DNA from: Nocardiopsis mwathae
Lineage (GTDB): Bacteria > Actinomycetota > Actinomycetes > Streptosporangiales > Streptosporangiaceae
Length of the DNA stretch: 64,000 nt
Direction: 5' to 3'
NCBI RefSeq assembly: GCF_014201195.1
Contig: NZ_JACHDS010000001.1
Span: 3,348,001-3,412,000 of the forward strand
A model generated the notes under the pieces. That model saw only the letters and a program-made list of their open reading frames with translations. It did no database searches and was not told the origin of the DNA. Positions 1 through 8,576 of the stretch are shown here, one piece after another (the first letter of the stretch is position 1; every line of letters begins with the position of its first letter). Both the position numbers and the translations under genes were made by a program.

Positions 1-1
1 G

Positions 2-709
2 CGCGTGCTCGGCTGGATGAACTTCACCGGGGACGGGTCCTCGCTCGTGGAGGACCGGTTCGACCGGGAGCAGCGGGCCGCCGTCGCCGCCGCGGCCGGT
101 GCGGTGCGCGATGCCGGGTTCGACGGCGTGCACCTCGCGGTCTCCCCGGTCACCACCAACGACCCGTCGCTACCCCGGCTCATGGGCGAGGTGCGCGAGG
201 CGATCGGCGACGACGCCCTGCTGTCGGTGCAGGCCCAGCACGTGGAGCTCGTGCCGGGCGCGCGGGTGCCGTCGTTCGTCTTCTCCGGGCGGGAGAAATA
301 CTGGTCGAAGGGGTATCTGGCGCGGGTGGCCGGGCCGGCGGACATCGTCGTGCTTCCCGGGCACGGCTCGGGGATGCCGGTGTCGTCGCTGTACGGAGGA
401 TTCATGGTGCGCCAGGTCACCCAGGCGCTCGGCGCGCTGGACGGGCCGGAGGCGCAACGGGACGGCGAGGACGCGGTGGCGGTGCGCTTCGGCGCGCCCG
501 TCTTCGAGGACGAGGCGTGGGGGGAGCCGTCGGGCGGGGAGAGCGTCGCGACCGCCACCGAGGCGGTGCGCATCGGACTGACCGACCACGGCCGGCGGGA
601 CGACGTCGGGATGGCGGTCTACCTGCTCGACGACGCGGACGAGCAGGCGTGGGATGCGTTCCTCACCGGATGGGTGGACGTGGCCGACGAAGCGGACCGC
701 GCGGACTGA
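2..709 (+). CDS. Hypothetical protein, 5' end outside window
   Basis: The reading frame is open from the first base, so the N-terminus lies upstream of the window; the 235 visible codons end at TGA 707-709. The protein contains the stretches VHLAVSPVTTNDPSLP and VVLPGHGSGMPVSSLYGGF, which suggest a folded globular enzyme with beta-alpha repeats. I see no signal peptide in the visible part, and no catalytic motif I can name. I do not recognise the family with confidence; a TIM-barrel hydrolase-like fold is only a guess. The last codons run straight into a 9-bp repeat array (701-789) that includes the stop codon. It reads towards rpsT, about 300 bp away. Confidence 0.6.
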   Translation, partial: RVLGWMNFTGDGSSLVEDRFDREQRAAVAAAAGAVRDAGFDGVHLAVSPVTTNDPSLPRLMGEVREAIGDDALLSVQAQHVELVPGARVPSFVFSGREKYWSKGYLARVAGPADIVVLPGHGSGMPVSSLYGGFMVRQVTQALGALDGPEAQRDGEDAVAVRFGAPVFEDEAWGEPSGGESVATATEAVRIGLTDHGRRDDVGMAVYLLDDADEQAWDAFLTGWVDVADEADRAD

Positions 710-789
710 GCGGACTGAGCGGACTGAGTGGACTGAGTGGACCGGGGGGACCGGGGGGACCGGGGGGACCGGGGGGACCGGGGGGACCG
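701..789. repeat. Nine-base tandem repeat array
   Basis: Four to five units of GCGGACTGA or GTGGACTGA are followed without a break by about five units of GGGGGACCG. All keep a 9-bp period. The first unit carries the stop codon of the upstream gene. The two unit types share the GGAC core, so the array probably arose by slippage and then drifted. Copy number may vary between strains. Confidence 0.85.
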
Positions 790-1007
790 AGCGGCGGCGA
801 CGCGGTCAGCCGGGTGTCGCGACCACTCTCCGGGCGGATGCATAATGGAGGTTCCGTGTCTCGGACGTTCCACGTTCGGTTTTGAGCCCTTCGGTTCACA
901 TACCTGGCGTTACGGCGTGCCAAGGTCACTGCCGCGGATCGGCTGCCCGCGGTGCGGGACCGGGCCCGGCGGCGCAATGATCAGAATTTACTGGAGCACG
1001 TTTTCGC

Positions 1008-1280
1008 ATGGCGAACATCAAGTCGCAGAAGAAGCGCAACCGTCAGAACGAGAAGCGCCGGATGCGCAACCAGGCGGTGCGGTCTGAGCTGAAGACCGTC
1101 ATCCGCAAGTTCCGCGAAGCGGCCGAGGCCGGGAACGTCGACCAGGCCGTCGAGACGCAGCGCCACGCTGCCCGCAAGCTCGACAAGGCCGCGAGCAAGG
1201 GCGTCATCCACCGCAACCAGGCGGCGAACCGCAAGAGCGCCATCGCCAAGCGGCTCGACCAGCTGCAGAAGAGCGCCTAG
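1008..1280 (+). CDS. rpsT: 30S ribosomal protein S20
   Basis: The 90-residue, very basic protein starts [18 protein letters not shown] and contains the family's typical segment [15 protein letters not shown]. It binds 16S rRNA in the small subunit early in assembly. Length matches the family. The start is ATG 1008; a weak GGAG lies about 11 bases upstream. A strong hairpin terminator follows at 1300-1340. The gene lies next to comEA, comEC and holA, a common actinobacterial neighbourhood, although S20 reads into the block here rather than ending it. Confidence 0.97.
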   Translation: MANIKSQKKRNRQNEKRRMRNQAVRSELKTVIRKFREAAEAGNVDQAVETQRHAARKLDKAASKGVIHRNQAANRKSAIAKRLDQLQKSA

Positions 1281-1299
1281 TCGACGACGGGTCCTTCCC

Positions 1300-1340
1300 A
1301 CGTCGGCCCCCGCCCCATCGGCGGGGGCCGACGTGTTTTT
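1300..1340 (+). terminator. Rho-independent terminator of rpsT
   Basis: ACGTCGGCCCCCGCC pairs with GGCGGGGGCCGACGT around a short loop, and a run of five T follows at 1336-1340. It lies 20 bases after the rpsT stop codon. Confidence 0.92.
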
Positions 1341-1616
1341 CGTGCCCCGACCGGCCCGAACCCCGCACGCCACACCTCACAGCCGACCCGGACCTACGAG
1401 CGTCCGGCGCGCCACGCATCGTCCGCGCCGCGGCAATGCCGCGATCAGCGGCCCCGCGCCGCTCTGCGGGCATGTGACGCCACCCCTTGCCCTCTCCCGC
1501 CCGTCCACCCGGCGGGCGCGCAGCGCGGAAGCGGCCCCGCCCGCCCCAGGGCAGCGGAGACGGTTATCCACAGCCGGAAGAATTCCTCCTGACCGCGTCC
1601 GGAGCCGGTTCCTAGC

Positions 1617-2849
1617 GTGGATCGCATGTCCACTTCATCGCGATCCCGGCGTTCGTCCCACGCCACCCCCATGCGGCGGCTGCAAGCCCTGACCTCCGAC
1701 GAGGAAGGGGCGGAGGCCGCCGCGCCGCCCGCGCCCGCCGACGGTGCCGGTGGAATCGGAGAAGCCCCGGTCACGGTCGGTGAGCCGCCACCCGACCCCC
1801 CGCTGGTCGGCGACATCCCCGTCCCGCCCTACGCGGTCCAGGCGGCGGAGGCCGCCACGGACCCCGACGCGCCCCGCCACGAGGCGCGCGACGAGCCGGA
1901 GTCCGCGCCGGACGCGGATCGGCTGTCGGACACGGGACACCGACCGTCCCCGCGGCCCGCGGCGGCACGGGACCCGCGGCCACGTCGGAATACCGAATCC
2001 GAGGCCGGCACCTGTGCCCGCCGACCTCCGGACCAGGACACCGCCCACGACGAGGACGAGGGCGAAGACCGGCCACCCGACGACGTGCCCGAGGACCGGC
2101 CGCCGCGCGGATACGTCGAGGTGGACGCCGCCCCGGAACCGCGGTCACGGCTCGCGGCCCTGGCCGGCTCCGCCCTCTCGTCCCTCTCCGACCGGCCCCT
2201 GCTGAACCGCAGCGGGGTGCAGGCCCTCCTCGCCGTCTGCGCCTTCGCCATCCTGGGCACCGCGTGGTTCCTCCTACAGTCCCGGCCCGACGCCACGCCC
2301 GCCCCCGAGCTGATCTCCGACACCGAGCCCGCCGCCGCGTCGGCCGGGCCATCCCCCGGAGCCACGGCGTCACCCAGCGGCGAGGTCATCGTCCATGTCG
2401 GTGGCACGGTCGAGCGGCCGGGCGTCTACACCCTGCCCGCGAGCTCCCGGGTGGCCGACGCGATCGACGCCGCCGGGGGCATCACCGCCGAGGCCGGCGC
2501 GGAGGAGGACACTCTCGCCCTCAACCTGGCCCGCCCCCTCGTCGACGGTGAGCAGATCCTCGTCGGCGTCACCCCCTCGCCCGCCGTCGCCGCCCCCGAT
2601 ACCCCCGCCGGTTCCGGGACGGCCGCCGCACCCGGCGGACCCGACCCCCAGGGACTCATCGACCTCAACTCCGCCACCGCACAGGATCTCCAGGCGCTCC
2701 CCGGGATCGGACCGGTGCTGGCCGACCGCATCGTGGAGTTCCGCGACGCCAACGGCGGGTTCGGCAGCGTCGAGCAGCTGCAGGAGGTCAGCGGCATCGG
2801 TGAACGGCGCTTCGCCGACCTGCGCGACCGGGTCCGGGTGGGGGCCTGA
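1617..2849 (+). CDS. comEA: ComEA-like DNA-binding competence protein
   Basis: The 410-residue protein has a long, disordered, acidic and proline-rich N-terminal part (about 1-195), then one membrane segment near 205-222 (LLAVCAFAILGTAWFLL). Next comes an SLBB-type domain near 258-320 (VIVHVGGTVERPGVYTLP) and a C-terminal pair of helix-hairpin-helix motifs (LPGIGPVLADRI and VSGIGERRFADL). In the competence family this layout binds double-stranded DNA outside the membrane and passes it to ComEC. The cytoplasmic tail is far longer than in Bacillus ComEA, as is usual in actinomycetes. The start may be GTG 1617 or ATG 1626. The stop overlaps the comEC start (TGATG), so the two are translationally coupled. 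Confidence 0.9.
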   Translation: MDRMSTSSRSRRSSHATPMRRLQALTSDEEGAEAAAPPAPADGAGGIGEAPVTVGEPPPDPPLVGDIPVPPYAVQAAEAATDPDAPRHEARDEPESAPDADRLSDTGHRPSPRPAAARDPRPRRNTESEAGTCARRPPDQDTAHDEDEGEDRPPDDVPEDRPPRGYVEVDAAPEPRSRLAALAGSALSSLSDRPLLNRSGVQALLAVCAFAILGTAWFLLQSRPDATPAPELISDTEPAAASAGPSPGATASPSGEVIVHVGGTVERPGVYTLPASSRVADAIDAAGGITAEAGAEEDTLALNLARPLVDGEQILVGVTPSPAVAAPDTPAGSGTAAAPGGPDPQGLIDLNSATAQDLQALPGIGPVLADRIVEFRDANGGFGSVEQLQEVSGIGERRFADLRDRVRVGA

Positions 2850-5218
2850 TGGCATCCTGGCTCGGCACCGACGCGGCCGGTCTCGGCCAGCCCCGCGACC
2901 TGCGGCTGCTGCCCCCCGCGGTGGCCACCTGGCTCACCGCCCTGCTCCTGCTCGACGCTCCTTCACCCGTCGCGGTGGGCGTCGCGGTGGGCGCGGGGTG
3001 CTGTGCCCTTCTCCTGCTGCCGTTCCTCCGGCACGGGGCGGCCGCCGAGGCCGTGACCGCCCCGCTCGCCGCGGTGCTGGCGTGCGTCTGCGCCGCCGCG
3101 CTGGTGGTCGGCGCCAGGGTCGGCACGGTGCGGGCCGGTCCCGTCACCGCCCTCGCCGAGCAGGAGCGGCGGGCCGAGTTCGCCGCCGAGATCACCCTCG
3201 ACCCGCGCCTCCGGGAGGGCATCCTGCGCCCGGGGCGGGCCGAGTACGTCATCGAGGCACGCACCACCTGGGTCCAGGTCGACGGCCGACGGGTCGCCGC
3301 CCGGGTACCGGTCGTGCTCCTCGCCTCCGGCGAGGAGTGGCGGCGCCTGCTCCCCAGCCGCCAGGTCCGCGCCACCGGGGCGTTCCTGGCGACCGACGAC
3401 TCCCTGACCGGGGCGCTCATCGCGGTGCGCGGACCGCCCCACGAGGTCGGGCCGCCGACGGCCGCCCACGCCTTCGCGGGGTTGGCCCGCGAACGGCTGC
3501 GGGAGGCGTGCGCGTCCCTGCCCCAGCCCGAACGCGGCCTGCTTCCCGCTCTCCTCGTGGGCGACACCTCCGAGCTGCGCCCGGAGACCGCCGAGGACTT
3601 CCGCGCCACCGGGATGACCCACCTGCTCACCGTCTCCGGTTCCAACCTGGCCATCATGACCGGGGCCGTCCTCGGCCTGGCCCGCTGGCTGCGCTCGCCC
3701 ACCTGGTGCACGGTCCTCGGCGGGGCCGCGATGATCGTCGTGTTCGTCCTGCTGGCACGGCCGGAGCCCAGCGTCGTCCGCGCGGCCTGCATGGGCGGCA
3801 TCGCGCTGCTCGCGCTGGCGCTGGGGCGCCCGCACGCCGGGATCGCCGCGCTGAGCGCCACCGTCATCGGGCTGGTGCTGTTCGAGCCCTCGCTCGCCGA
3901 CTCCTACGGCTTCGCGCTGTCCGTGCTGGCCACCGGCGGAATCCTGCTGCTCACCCCCGGCTGGACCCGGTCCTGGTCGCGTCGGATGCCGCACTCCCTG
4001 GCCGAAGCGGTCGCCGTGGCGCTCGCCGCGCATGTGGCCTGCTCACCCGTCCTGGTCCTGCTGTCCAGCGAGGTCAGCTGGGTCGCCATCCCGGCGAACG
4101 TGGCAGCCGCCCCGCTGGTCGGAACGGCCACGGTGCTCGGATTCTGCGTGGCCGTCGTCGCGCTGGTGTCGCCCCCGGTCGCCGCGGTCCTGATCGGGTT
4201 CCCGGGGTTGGCCGTCTCGTGGATCGCCGCCGTCGCCGAGGCGGGCGCCCTCGTCCCGCACGGCGGTGTCCCCTGGCGCCCCGACCTCTCCGGCGCACTG
4301 GCCCTCGCCGCCCTGATCGCCCTCGGCCTGCTCCTCCGGGGTCGCGCACGCCGGGTGGCGGCCGCGCTCGCGCTGTCGGTCGGCGCCGCCATCGCCCTGG
4401 TCGAGTGCGCCTCCCCGGCATGGCCGCCGCGCGGCTGGGCCGTGGCCGCCTGCGACGTCGGCCAAGGCGACGCCCTGGCCCTCGACGCGGGCGACGGCGC
4501 CGCGGTACTGGTCGACACCGGACAGGACCCCGGCGCTGTGGACGGCTGCCTCGACCGGCTCGGCGTCCGCGAGGTGCCCCTGCTGATCCTTTCCCACGAC
4601 CACGCCGACCACGTCGACGCCGTCCCCGCCGTGCTGCGGAGCCGAACCGTCCACGCGGCCGTCGCGCCCCCGGGCTTCGCCGACGGCACCGTCGGACGCA
4701 TCCTCCGGGCCCACGGCGTTCCCCTGCACGCCGGGGTGGCGGGGCGCACCCTGCGTGCCGGCCCCTGGCGGCTCGCCATCCTGGCACCCGAAGCCGGTGC
4801 CGTCGGCAACCTGAACGACCGCAGCCTGGTACTGCGCGCCGAGCGGGAACCGGCCTCCGATTCCGCCCCGGCACCTCTCTCGATCCTGCTGACCGGCGAC
4901 ATCGAAGAACCCGCCCAGCAGCGCCTCGCCATGTCGGACACGTCACTGGACGTCGACGTCCTCAAGACCCCGCACCACGGGTCGGCGACCCAGGAGCCCG
5001 CCTTCCTCCGGGCGACCCGCCCGGTGATCACCCTCACGTCCGTCGGCGCGGACAACTCCTACGGCCACCCCCACCCCCGGACCACTGCGCACCTGGAGGA
5101 GCTGACGACCGCCAACTACCGCACCGACCTGCACGGCGACATCATCGTCGGCACCGGCACCGACGGCCTCGCCGTGACCTGCGAGCACGGCTGCGACACC
5201 ACGGCACCGGAACCCTGA
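2849..5218 (+). CDS. comEC: ComEC/Rec2 DNA-uptake channel protein
   Basis: The 789-residue protein has several N-terminal membrane segments, a competence domain with the typical segment MTHLLTVSGSNLAIM (about residues 256-270), and a further membrane bundle. A C-terminal metallo-beta-lactamase-like domain carries the metal motif SHDHADH (about 581-587), LLTGDIE and KTPHHGS. In the family it forms the inner-membrane channel for single-stranded DNA, and the C-terminal domain is thought to degrade the other strand. The metal ligands are present, so the domain looks active. The ATG overlaps the comEA stop. Natural competence is not established in most actinomycetes, so its role here is open. Confidence 0.93.
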   Translation: MASWLGTDAAGLGQPRDLRLLPPAVATWLTALLLLDAPSPVAVGVAVGAGCCALLLLPFLRHGAAAEAVTAPLAAVLACVCAAALVVGARVGTVRAGPVTALAEQERRAEFAAEITLDPRLREGILRPGRAEYVIEARTTWVQVDGRRVAARVPVVLLASGEEWRRLLPSRQVRATGAFLATDDSLTGALIAVRGPPHEVGPPTAAHAFAGLARERLREACASLPQPERGLLPALLVGDTSELRPETAEDFRATGMTHLLTVSGSNLAIMTGAVLGLARWLRSPTWCTVLGGAAMIVVFVLLARPEPSVVRAACMGGIALLALALGRPHAGIAALSATVIGLVLFEPSLADSYGFALSVLATGGILLLTPGWTRSWSRRMPHSLAEAVAVALAAHVACSPVLVLLSSEVSWVAIPANVAAAPLVGTATVLGFCVAVVALVSPPVAAVLIGFPGLAVSWIAAVAEAGALVPHGGVPWRPDLSGALALAALIALGLLLRGRARRVAAALALSVGAAIALVECASPAWPPRGWAVAACDVGQGDALALDAGDGAAVLVDTGQDPGAVDGCLDRLGVREVPLLILSHDHADHVDAVPAVLRSRTVHAAVAPPGFADGTVGRILRAHGVPLHAGVAGRTLRAGPWRLAILAPEAGAVGNLNDRSLVLRAEREPASDSAPAPLSILLTGDIEEPAQQRLAMSDTSLDVDVLKTPHHGSATQEPAFLRATRPVITLTSVGADNSYGHPHPRTTAHLEELTTANYRTDLHGDIIVGTGTDGLAVTCEHGCDTTAPEP

Positions 5219-5271
5219 CCAAGGTGTCGTTCGCGCACCGGTACGTCCCTCGGACGTGGCATGCTGCATGC

Positions 5272-6240
5272 ATGGGCTCCACCTCCGTCTCACCGATCAC
5301 CGCCGTCGTCGGCGACGAAGAACTCCTCGTCGACCGGGCGGTGGCCGAAGTCGTCGCCGCCGCACGGGCCGATGACCCCGACGTGGACGTGCACGACCTG
5401 GTCCCGGGCCAGGTCACGGCCGGGAAGCTGGTGGAGGTCACCTCGCCCTCCCTGTTCGGGGAGCGCCGCGTCGTGGTGCTGCGCTCCGCCCAGGACCTCA
5501 CCAAGGACCTCGCCGCCGAGGTCACCGGCTACCTCAAGGCCCCGGCCGACGACGTCATCATGGTGCTCGTACACGCCGGCGGTGCCAAGGGCAAGGCGCT
5601 GCTGGAAACCGCGGTCAAGGCGGGGGCCCAGCGGATCAACTGCCCGAAGCCGACCAAGGCGAACGAGCGCCTGCAGTTCGTCAAGGGCGAGTTCTCCCGG
5701 GCCGGGCGGCAGATCACCGCGGACGCCGCACAGGCGCTGCTGGACGCGGTCGGCAACGACCTGCGCGAACTGGCCGCCGCCTGCACCCAGCTGGTCGCCG
5801 ACACCGAGGGGCGCGTCGACGCCGCCGCCGTCGCCCGCTACCACTCCGGCAAGGCCGAGGCATCGGGTTTCACCGTCGCCGACCGCGCGGTCGAAGGGCG
5901 CCTTCCCGAAGCCCTGGAGCAACTGCGCTGGTCCCTGGCGGTCGGCACGGCCCCGGTGCTGATCAACAGCGCCCTGGCCGGAGCCGTCCGCGGCCTGGCC
6001 GTAGCCGCCCAGCCGCCCCGGGGCATGTCCGAGGCCGAACTCGCCAAGCGCGCCAAGGTCCCGCCGTGGAAGCTGAAGACCCTCCGTCAGCAGGCCCGCG
6101 GCTGGTCCCCCCAGGGCGTGGCCCGCGCCATGGAGGTCATCGCCGAAACCGACGCCCTCATCAAGGGCGCCGGCCGCGACCCCGCCTACGCCCTGGAACG
6201 AGCCGTCATCGAGATCGCCTCCGCCCGCGGCCGGCGCTGA
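5272..6240 (+). CDS. holA: DNA polymerase III subunit delta
   Basis: The 322-residue protein matches HolA/YqeN throughout: VVGDEELLVDRAV at the N-terminus, SPSLFGERRVVVLRSAQ in the nucleotide-binding-like domain, and YHSGKAEASGFTVADRAVEGR in the lid region. The C-terminus is the collar helix domain. It acts in the clamp-loader complex that places the beta clamp on DNA. The chosen start is ATG 5272, just after a TGCATGC repeat; the frame is open far upstream, but only from here does the sequence match the family. Neighbours comEC-holA-(rpsT) are the classic grouping. Confidence 0.94.
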   Translation: MGSTSVSPITAVVGDEELLVDRAVAEVVAAARADDPDVDVHDLVPGQVTAGKLVEVTSPSLFGERRVVVLRSAQDLTKDLAAEVTGYLKAPADDVIMVLVHAGGAKGKALLETAVKAGAQRINCPKPTKANERLQFVKGEFSRAGRQITADAAQALLDAVGNDLRELAAACTQLVADTEGRVDAAAVARYHSGKAEASGFTVADRAVEGRLPEALEQLRWSLAVGTAPVLINSALAGAVRGLAVAAQPPRGMSEAELAKRAKVPPWKLKTLRQQARGWSPQGVARAMEVIAETDALIKGAGRDPAYALERAVIEIASARGRR

Positions 6241-7068
6241 CCCCCGGCCAGGAGTACGGGAACCGATCACGGGGGTCGACCTCACCACCGGCGCGGTGAC
6301 CTTGTCCGCGGACCGGAGGGTGGTGCCGGCGCTCGGGGAAGGCGCCTCGTCCGCGGTCCACAACCGCGAGTCCGGGCACTCGGTGGAAGAGAGCGGCATG
6401 GGGTCGATAGGGATGTCCGTAAATGGGGTTGTGGATTCTCTGCATTAACAAAGGTGAGGATAATTCGCCTCAGCACCCGCAAAGCGGTCATCGACCAGGG
6501 GCGCCAAAAGTTCACCAGAACCCACGCGATATCCTCTTTGGCGATGGTTCTTCTCTGGAAGAAGCGCCACATCATCACTCACGATGACATCGTTTGATGG
6601 AATCGCAGGGGGAGCGGCGCGAACATGGGCCATCGAACGGAGTTCGGCGTCCTGAATGCGGAGGATCCCCGAACGGAGCGCGAAAGGAGGGTGACTCACT
6701 GAGCAGGCGTTCCACCCGGCTCGACCGCCCCAGGGGGGCACTTTCGTCGCAGACCAGTCAGACGGTCTAGATTTTTCCGCAGACGACCTCATAGAGTGAT
6801 CTTCAGCCCCGACCTGATCGTCGGACAGTCTCACCAGCTGACCGGAATCCACGTGCGGGGCCGGCACTCCCGACCGGGCGAATCCGACAGGACAGACCCG
6901 ACCGGAACGTCACATCCGGATAATCCCATCATAGGTTCGGCTAATAACTTGGAGTTCGTCCATGGTTCCCTCCACCGGCCTTCTTCCGTTTTCACGCTGC
7001 GTTCACGGACGCGGCCGCGTCCGTACTTCCGGATCCCCTGAACCATCGCGCGCCAGCGGTGCGCGGTC
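6241..7068. other. Long intergenic region with no convincing gene
   Basis: About 830 bp between holA and the Crp-type gene. Several short ORFs exist on both strands, but none has family-like sequence, a good ribosome binding site, or the codon bias of the neighbours. From about 6400 onward the base composition is less GC-rich. The notable feature is the element at 6928-6958, repeated in inverted form at 8014-8044. The region may be decayed coding DNA or a long regulatory region. Confidence 0.6.
6928..6958 (+). promoter_or_regulatory. Left copy of inverted element, iron-box-like
   Basis: It contains TAGGTTCGGCTAA, which differs by one base from the corresponding part of the DtxR/IdeR consensus (TAGGTTAGGCTAA). 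The 3' half of the consensus is not kept. A near-identical copy (26 of 31 positions) lies in reverse orientation at 8014-8044, so the pair brackets the Crp-type gene. The similarity extends beyond the iron-box-like core, so another function is possible. Confidence 0.5.
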
Positions 7069-7893
7069 ATGAGTGCCGAGGGGCTGAGGGACTACGTCTT
7101 CGGTCCCGGGTTCTTCTGGGATGTGCTTCGCACGTCCGAAGTGCCGATGGCCCACCTGTTCAGCCACGGCGTGGGACGGTCCTTCGCCCCGGGGGAGGAC
7201 GTGGCCCGGCAGGGCGAGCCCGTGCGCAGGGTCTTCGTCGTGCACTCCGGCTACCTGAAGGTGTTCGCGCGCTCCCGGGACGGGGAGGAGATCCTGTCCG
7301 CGATCTTCGGTCCGCGCGACCTCGTCGGCGCCGCCAGCTCGGCGCTGCGGCCACCCACCTGGCGGCACACCGTCCGCGCCGCCGGTGAGGTGCGGGTGAC
7401 GGCCATCCCCCGCCGGTACTTCCGCATCTTCCTGCTGGACCACCCGCGGGTCGCGCTGGAGCTCAACGGCTACATCGCCCACCTGCTCAGCGACTCCGAC
7501 CAGCGGTTCCTCGACATGAGCACGCGGGGGATCGAGGCGCGCCTGTCCCGGCTCCTGGCCACCCTGGCCGAGCGGTTCGGCTACGAGGTCGACGGCGGCA
7601 CCGAGATCGCGGCGCCGATGACGCAGAAGGAGCTGGCCTCCTTCATCGGCGCCTCGGAGGTGTCGGTGTCGCGAGCGCTGCAGCAGCTGCGCCGGGACGG
7701 GGTCGTCGAGACGGGGTACCGGCGGCTGCTGGTCCGCGACCTCCCGGCCCTGGAGGCGGGGACGGTGGCCGTCGGCCGTGATTCCGACCGCGGTTCCGAC
7801 GCCGATGGCGCCCACGGCTCCGGGCGTCGGCGCCGGGAGGCGGCACTGGAACAGGGGCAAGTGCGGAGGCAGGCACGGGGGGCCGCTCGCTGA
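7069..7893 (+). CDS. Crp/Fnr-family transcriptional regulator
   Basis: The 274-residue protein has an N-terminal cyclic-nucleotide-binding-like beta roll (about 25-140; FAPGEDVARQGEPVRRVFVV) and a C-terminal winged helix. The recognition region is TQKELASFIGASEVSVSRALQQLRRDGVV (about residues 184-213). The canonical cAMP-contact signature of E. coli CRP is not clear, so the ligand is unknown. The tail after about residue 230 is charged and low in complexity. The start is ATG 7069. The gene stands alone, bracketed by inverted copies of a 31-bp element, and a 22-bp palindrome lies 60 bp beyond its stop. This suggests that it regulates itself or the small membrane protein at 8282. Confidence 0.85.
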   Translation: MSAEGLRDYVFGPGFFWDVLRTSEVPMAHLFSHGVGRSFAPGEDVARQGEPVRRVFVVHSGYLKVFARSRDGEEILSAIFGPRDLVGAASSALRPPTWRHTVRAAGEVRVTAIPRRYFRIFLLDHPRVALELNGYIAHLLSDSDQRFLDMSTRGIEARLSRLLATLAERFGYEVDGGTEIAAPMTQKELASFIGASEVSVSRALQQLRRDGVVETGYRRLLVRDLPALEAGTVAVGRDSDRGSDADGAHGSGRRRREAALEQGQVRRQARGAAR

Positions 7894-7953
7894 TCGGGCG
7901 CCTTCGCCGGGGAGGTTTCCTCTTATGGGCACTCTTATGTGGATATTAAATTG

Positions 7954-7975
7954 AATTGCCTCACGTGATGCAATT
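7954..7975. promoter_or_regulatory. 22-bp near-perfect palindrome
   Basis: AATTGCCTCACGTGATGCAATT-type dyad with one mismatched pair; the centre is TCACGTGA. It lies between the Crp-type gene and the small membrane protein gene. Its TCAC/GTGA arms resemble half-sites of Crp-family proteins, but their spacing is much closer than in a classical CRP site. Probable operator. Confidence 0.55.
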
Positions 7976-8013
7976 GGCCTTACATTCCCTCAGGCGACGT
8001 GATGTCATGGGTT

Positions 8014-8044
8014 CGCACTCCGAGTTCTTAGCCGAACCTACGAT
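8014..8044 (-). promoter_or_regulatory. Right copy of inverted element, iron-box-like
   Basis: Reverse-strand counterpart of 6928-6958, with the same TAGGTTCGGCTAA core and the shared flank AACTYGGAGTKCG. It lies about 240 bp before the small membrane protein gene. The whole interval 7894-8281 otherwise holds only the 22-bp palindrome and no gene. Confidence 0.5.
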
Positions 8045-8281
8045 GTGCACAGGGGGCGGGTCAGCAGGATGGTAACCCGCTTGACCTGCCCCTTCTTCGC
8101 TTGACGCGCCGGATTCACGATTCGCGTGAACGGAATAATCCTCGAATCCCACTAGAGAAATTCGTAGTCGGCGGTCTACGCTGCCCCCAACACCGGTCTG
8201 AAGCGATCGGCCTCACCAGCCACCCGTGATCGTATTCAGACTCCGCAGGTTCGGCACAGGAACAGGAAGCGGAGTTTTTTC

Positions 8282-8518
8282 ATGGACGTCGAACGTATCG
8301 TCATGGCCGCGGCTGCGGCCGTGGTCGTTTTCGCGGTCATCGGCCTGGTCGGTTATACGATCCACCGGTTGACCCACGCCGGGGACGGCGCCGGGCGTGG
8401 CGCCACCCTCCGGGTGACCGCCGTCGCCATCGTCGGGGTCATCGGTGCGATCACCGGGCTGGTCTACGGATTTCCGCCGGTCATCGAGGCTTTCGGGGTT
8501 TTCCTGGGCCAGGAGTGA
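8282..8518 (+). CDS. Small two-span membrane protein
   Basis: The 78-residue protein has two strongly hydrophobic segments (about 7-28 and 45-66) linked by a short charged loop (HRLTHAGDGAGRG). A good ribosome binding site (AGGAAGCGGAG) precedes ATG 8282. I do not recognise the family. Its isolation behind a long regulatory region with a palindrome and an iron-box-like element suggests tightly controlled expression, perhaps by the upstream Crp-type regulator. A hydrophobic bacteriocin-like precursor is conceivable, but no maturation genes are next to it. Confidence 0.65.
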   Translation: MDVERIVMAAAAAVVVFAVIGLVGYTIHRLTHAGDGAGRGATLRVTAVAIVGVIGAITGLVYGFPPVIEAFGVFLGQE

Positions 8519-8520
8519 GG

Positions 8521-8576
8521 CCGATCGGCGCCGCGATCGGGGGGCTCGGCGTGTCCGCCGCGGCCGTCGGCCGCGG
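8521..8576 (+). terminator. Paired hairpins between convergent genes
   Basis: Two inverted repeats, CCGATCG/CGATCGG at 8521-8540 and CCGCGGCC/GGCCGCGG at 8558-8576, fill the gap between the membrane protein gene and the end of hutI. There is no T run. They probably end transcription from both sides. Confidence 0.5.

Noticed and set aside
854-885. Nine-residue leader peptide (GTG 857, TGA 885) before rpsT
   Set aside because: GGAGG precedes it, but the nearest possible -10 box lies almost on top of that site, so it could hardly be in the transcript. Support too thin.
2395-5271. Very long open frame ahead of holA on the forward strand
   Set aside because: It is the shadow of comEA/comEC in another frame, very rich in Arg and Pro. 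Only the part from 5272 matches a protein family.
6445-6867. 140-residue reverse ORF in the holA-crp gap
   Set aside because: No ribosome binding site, codon bias or recognisable sequence; treated as non-coding.
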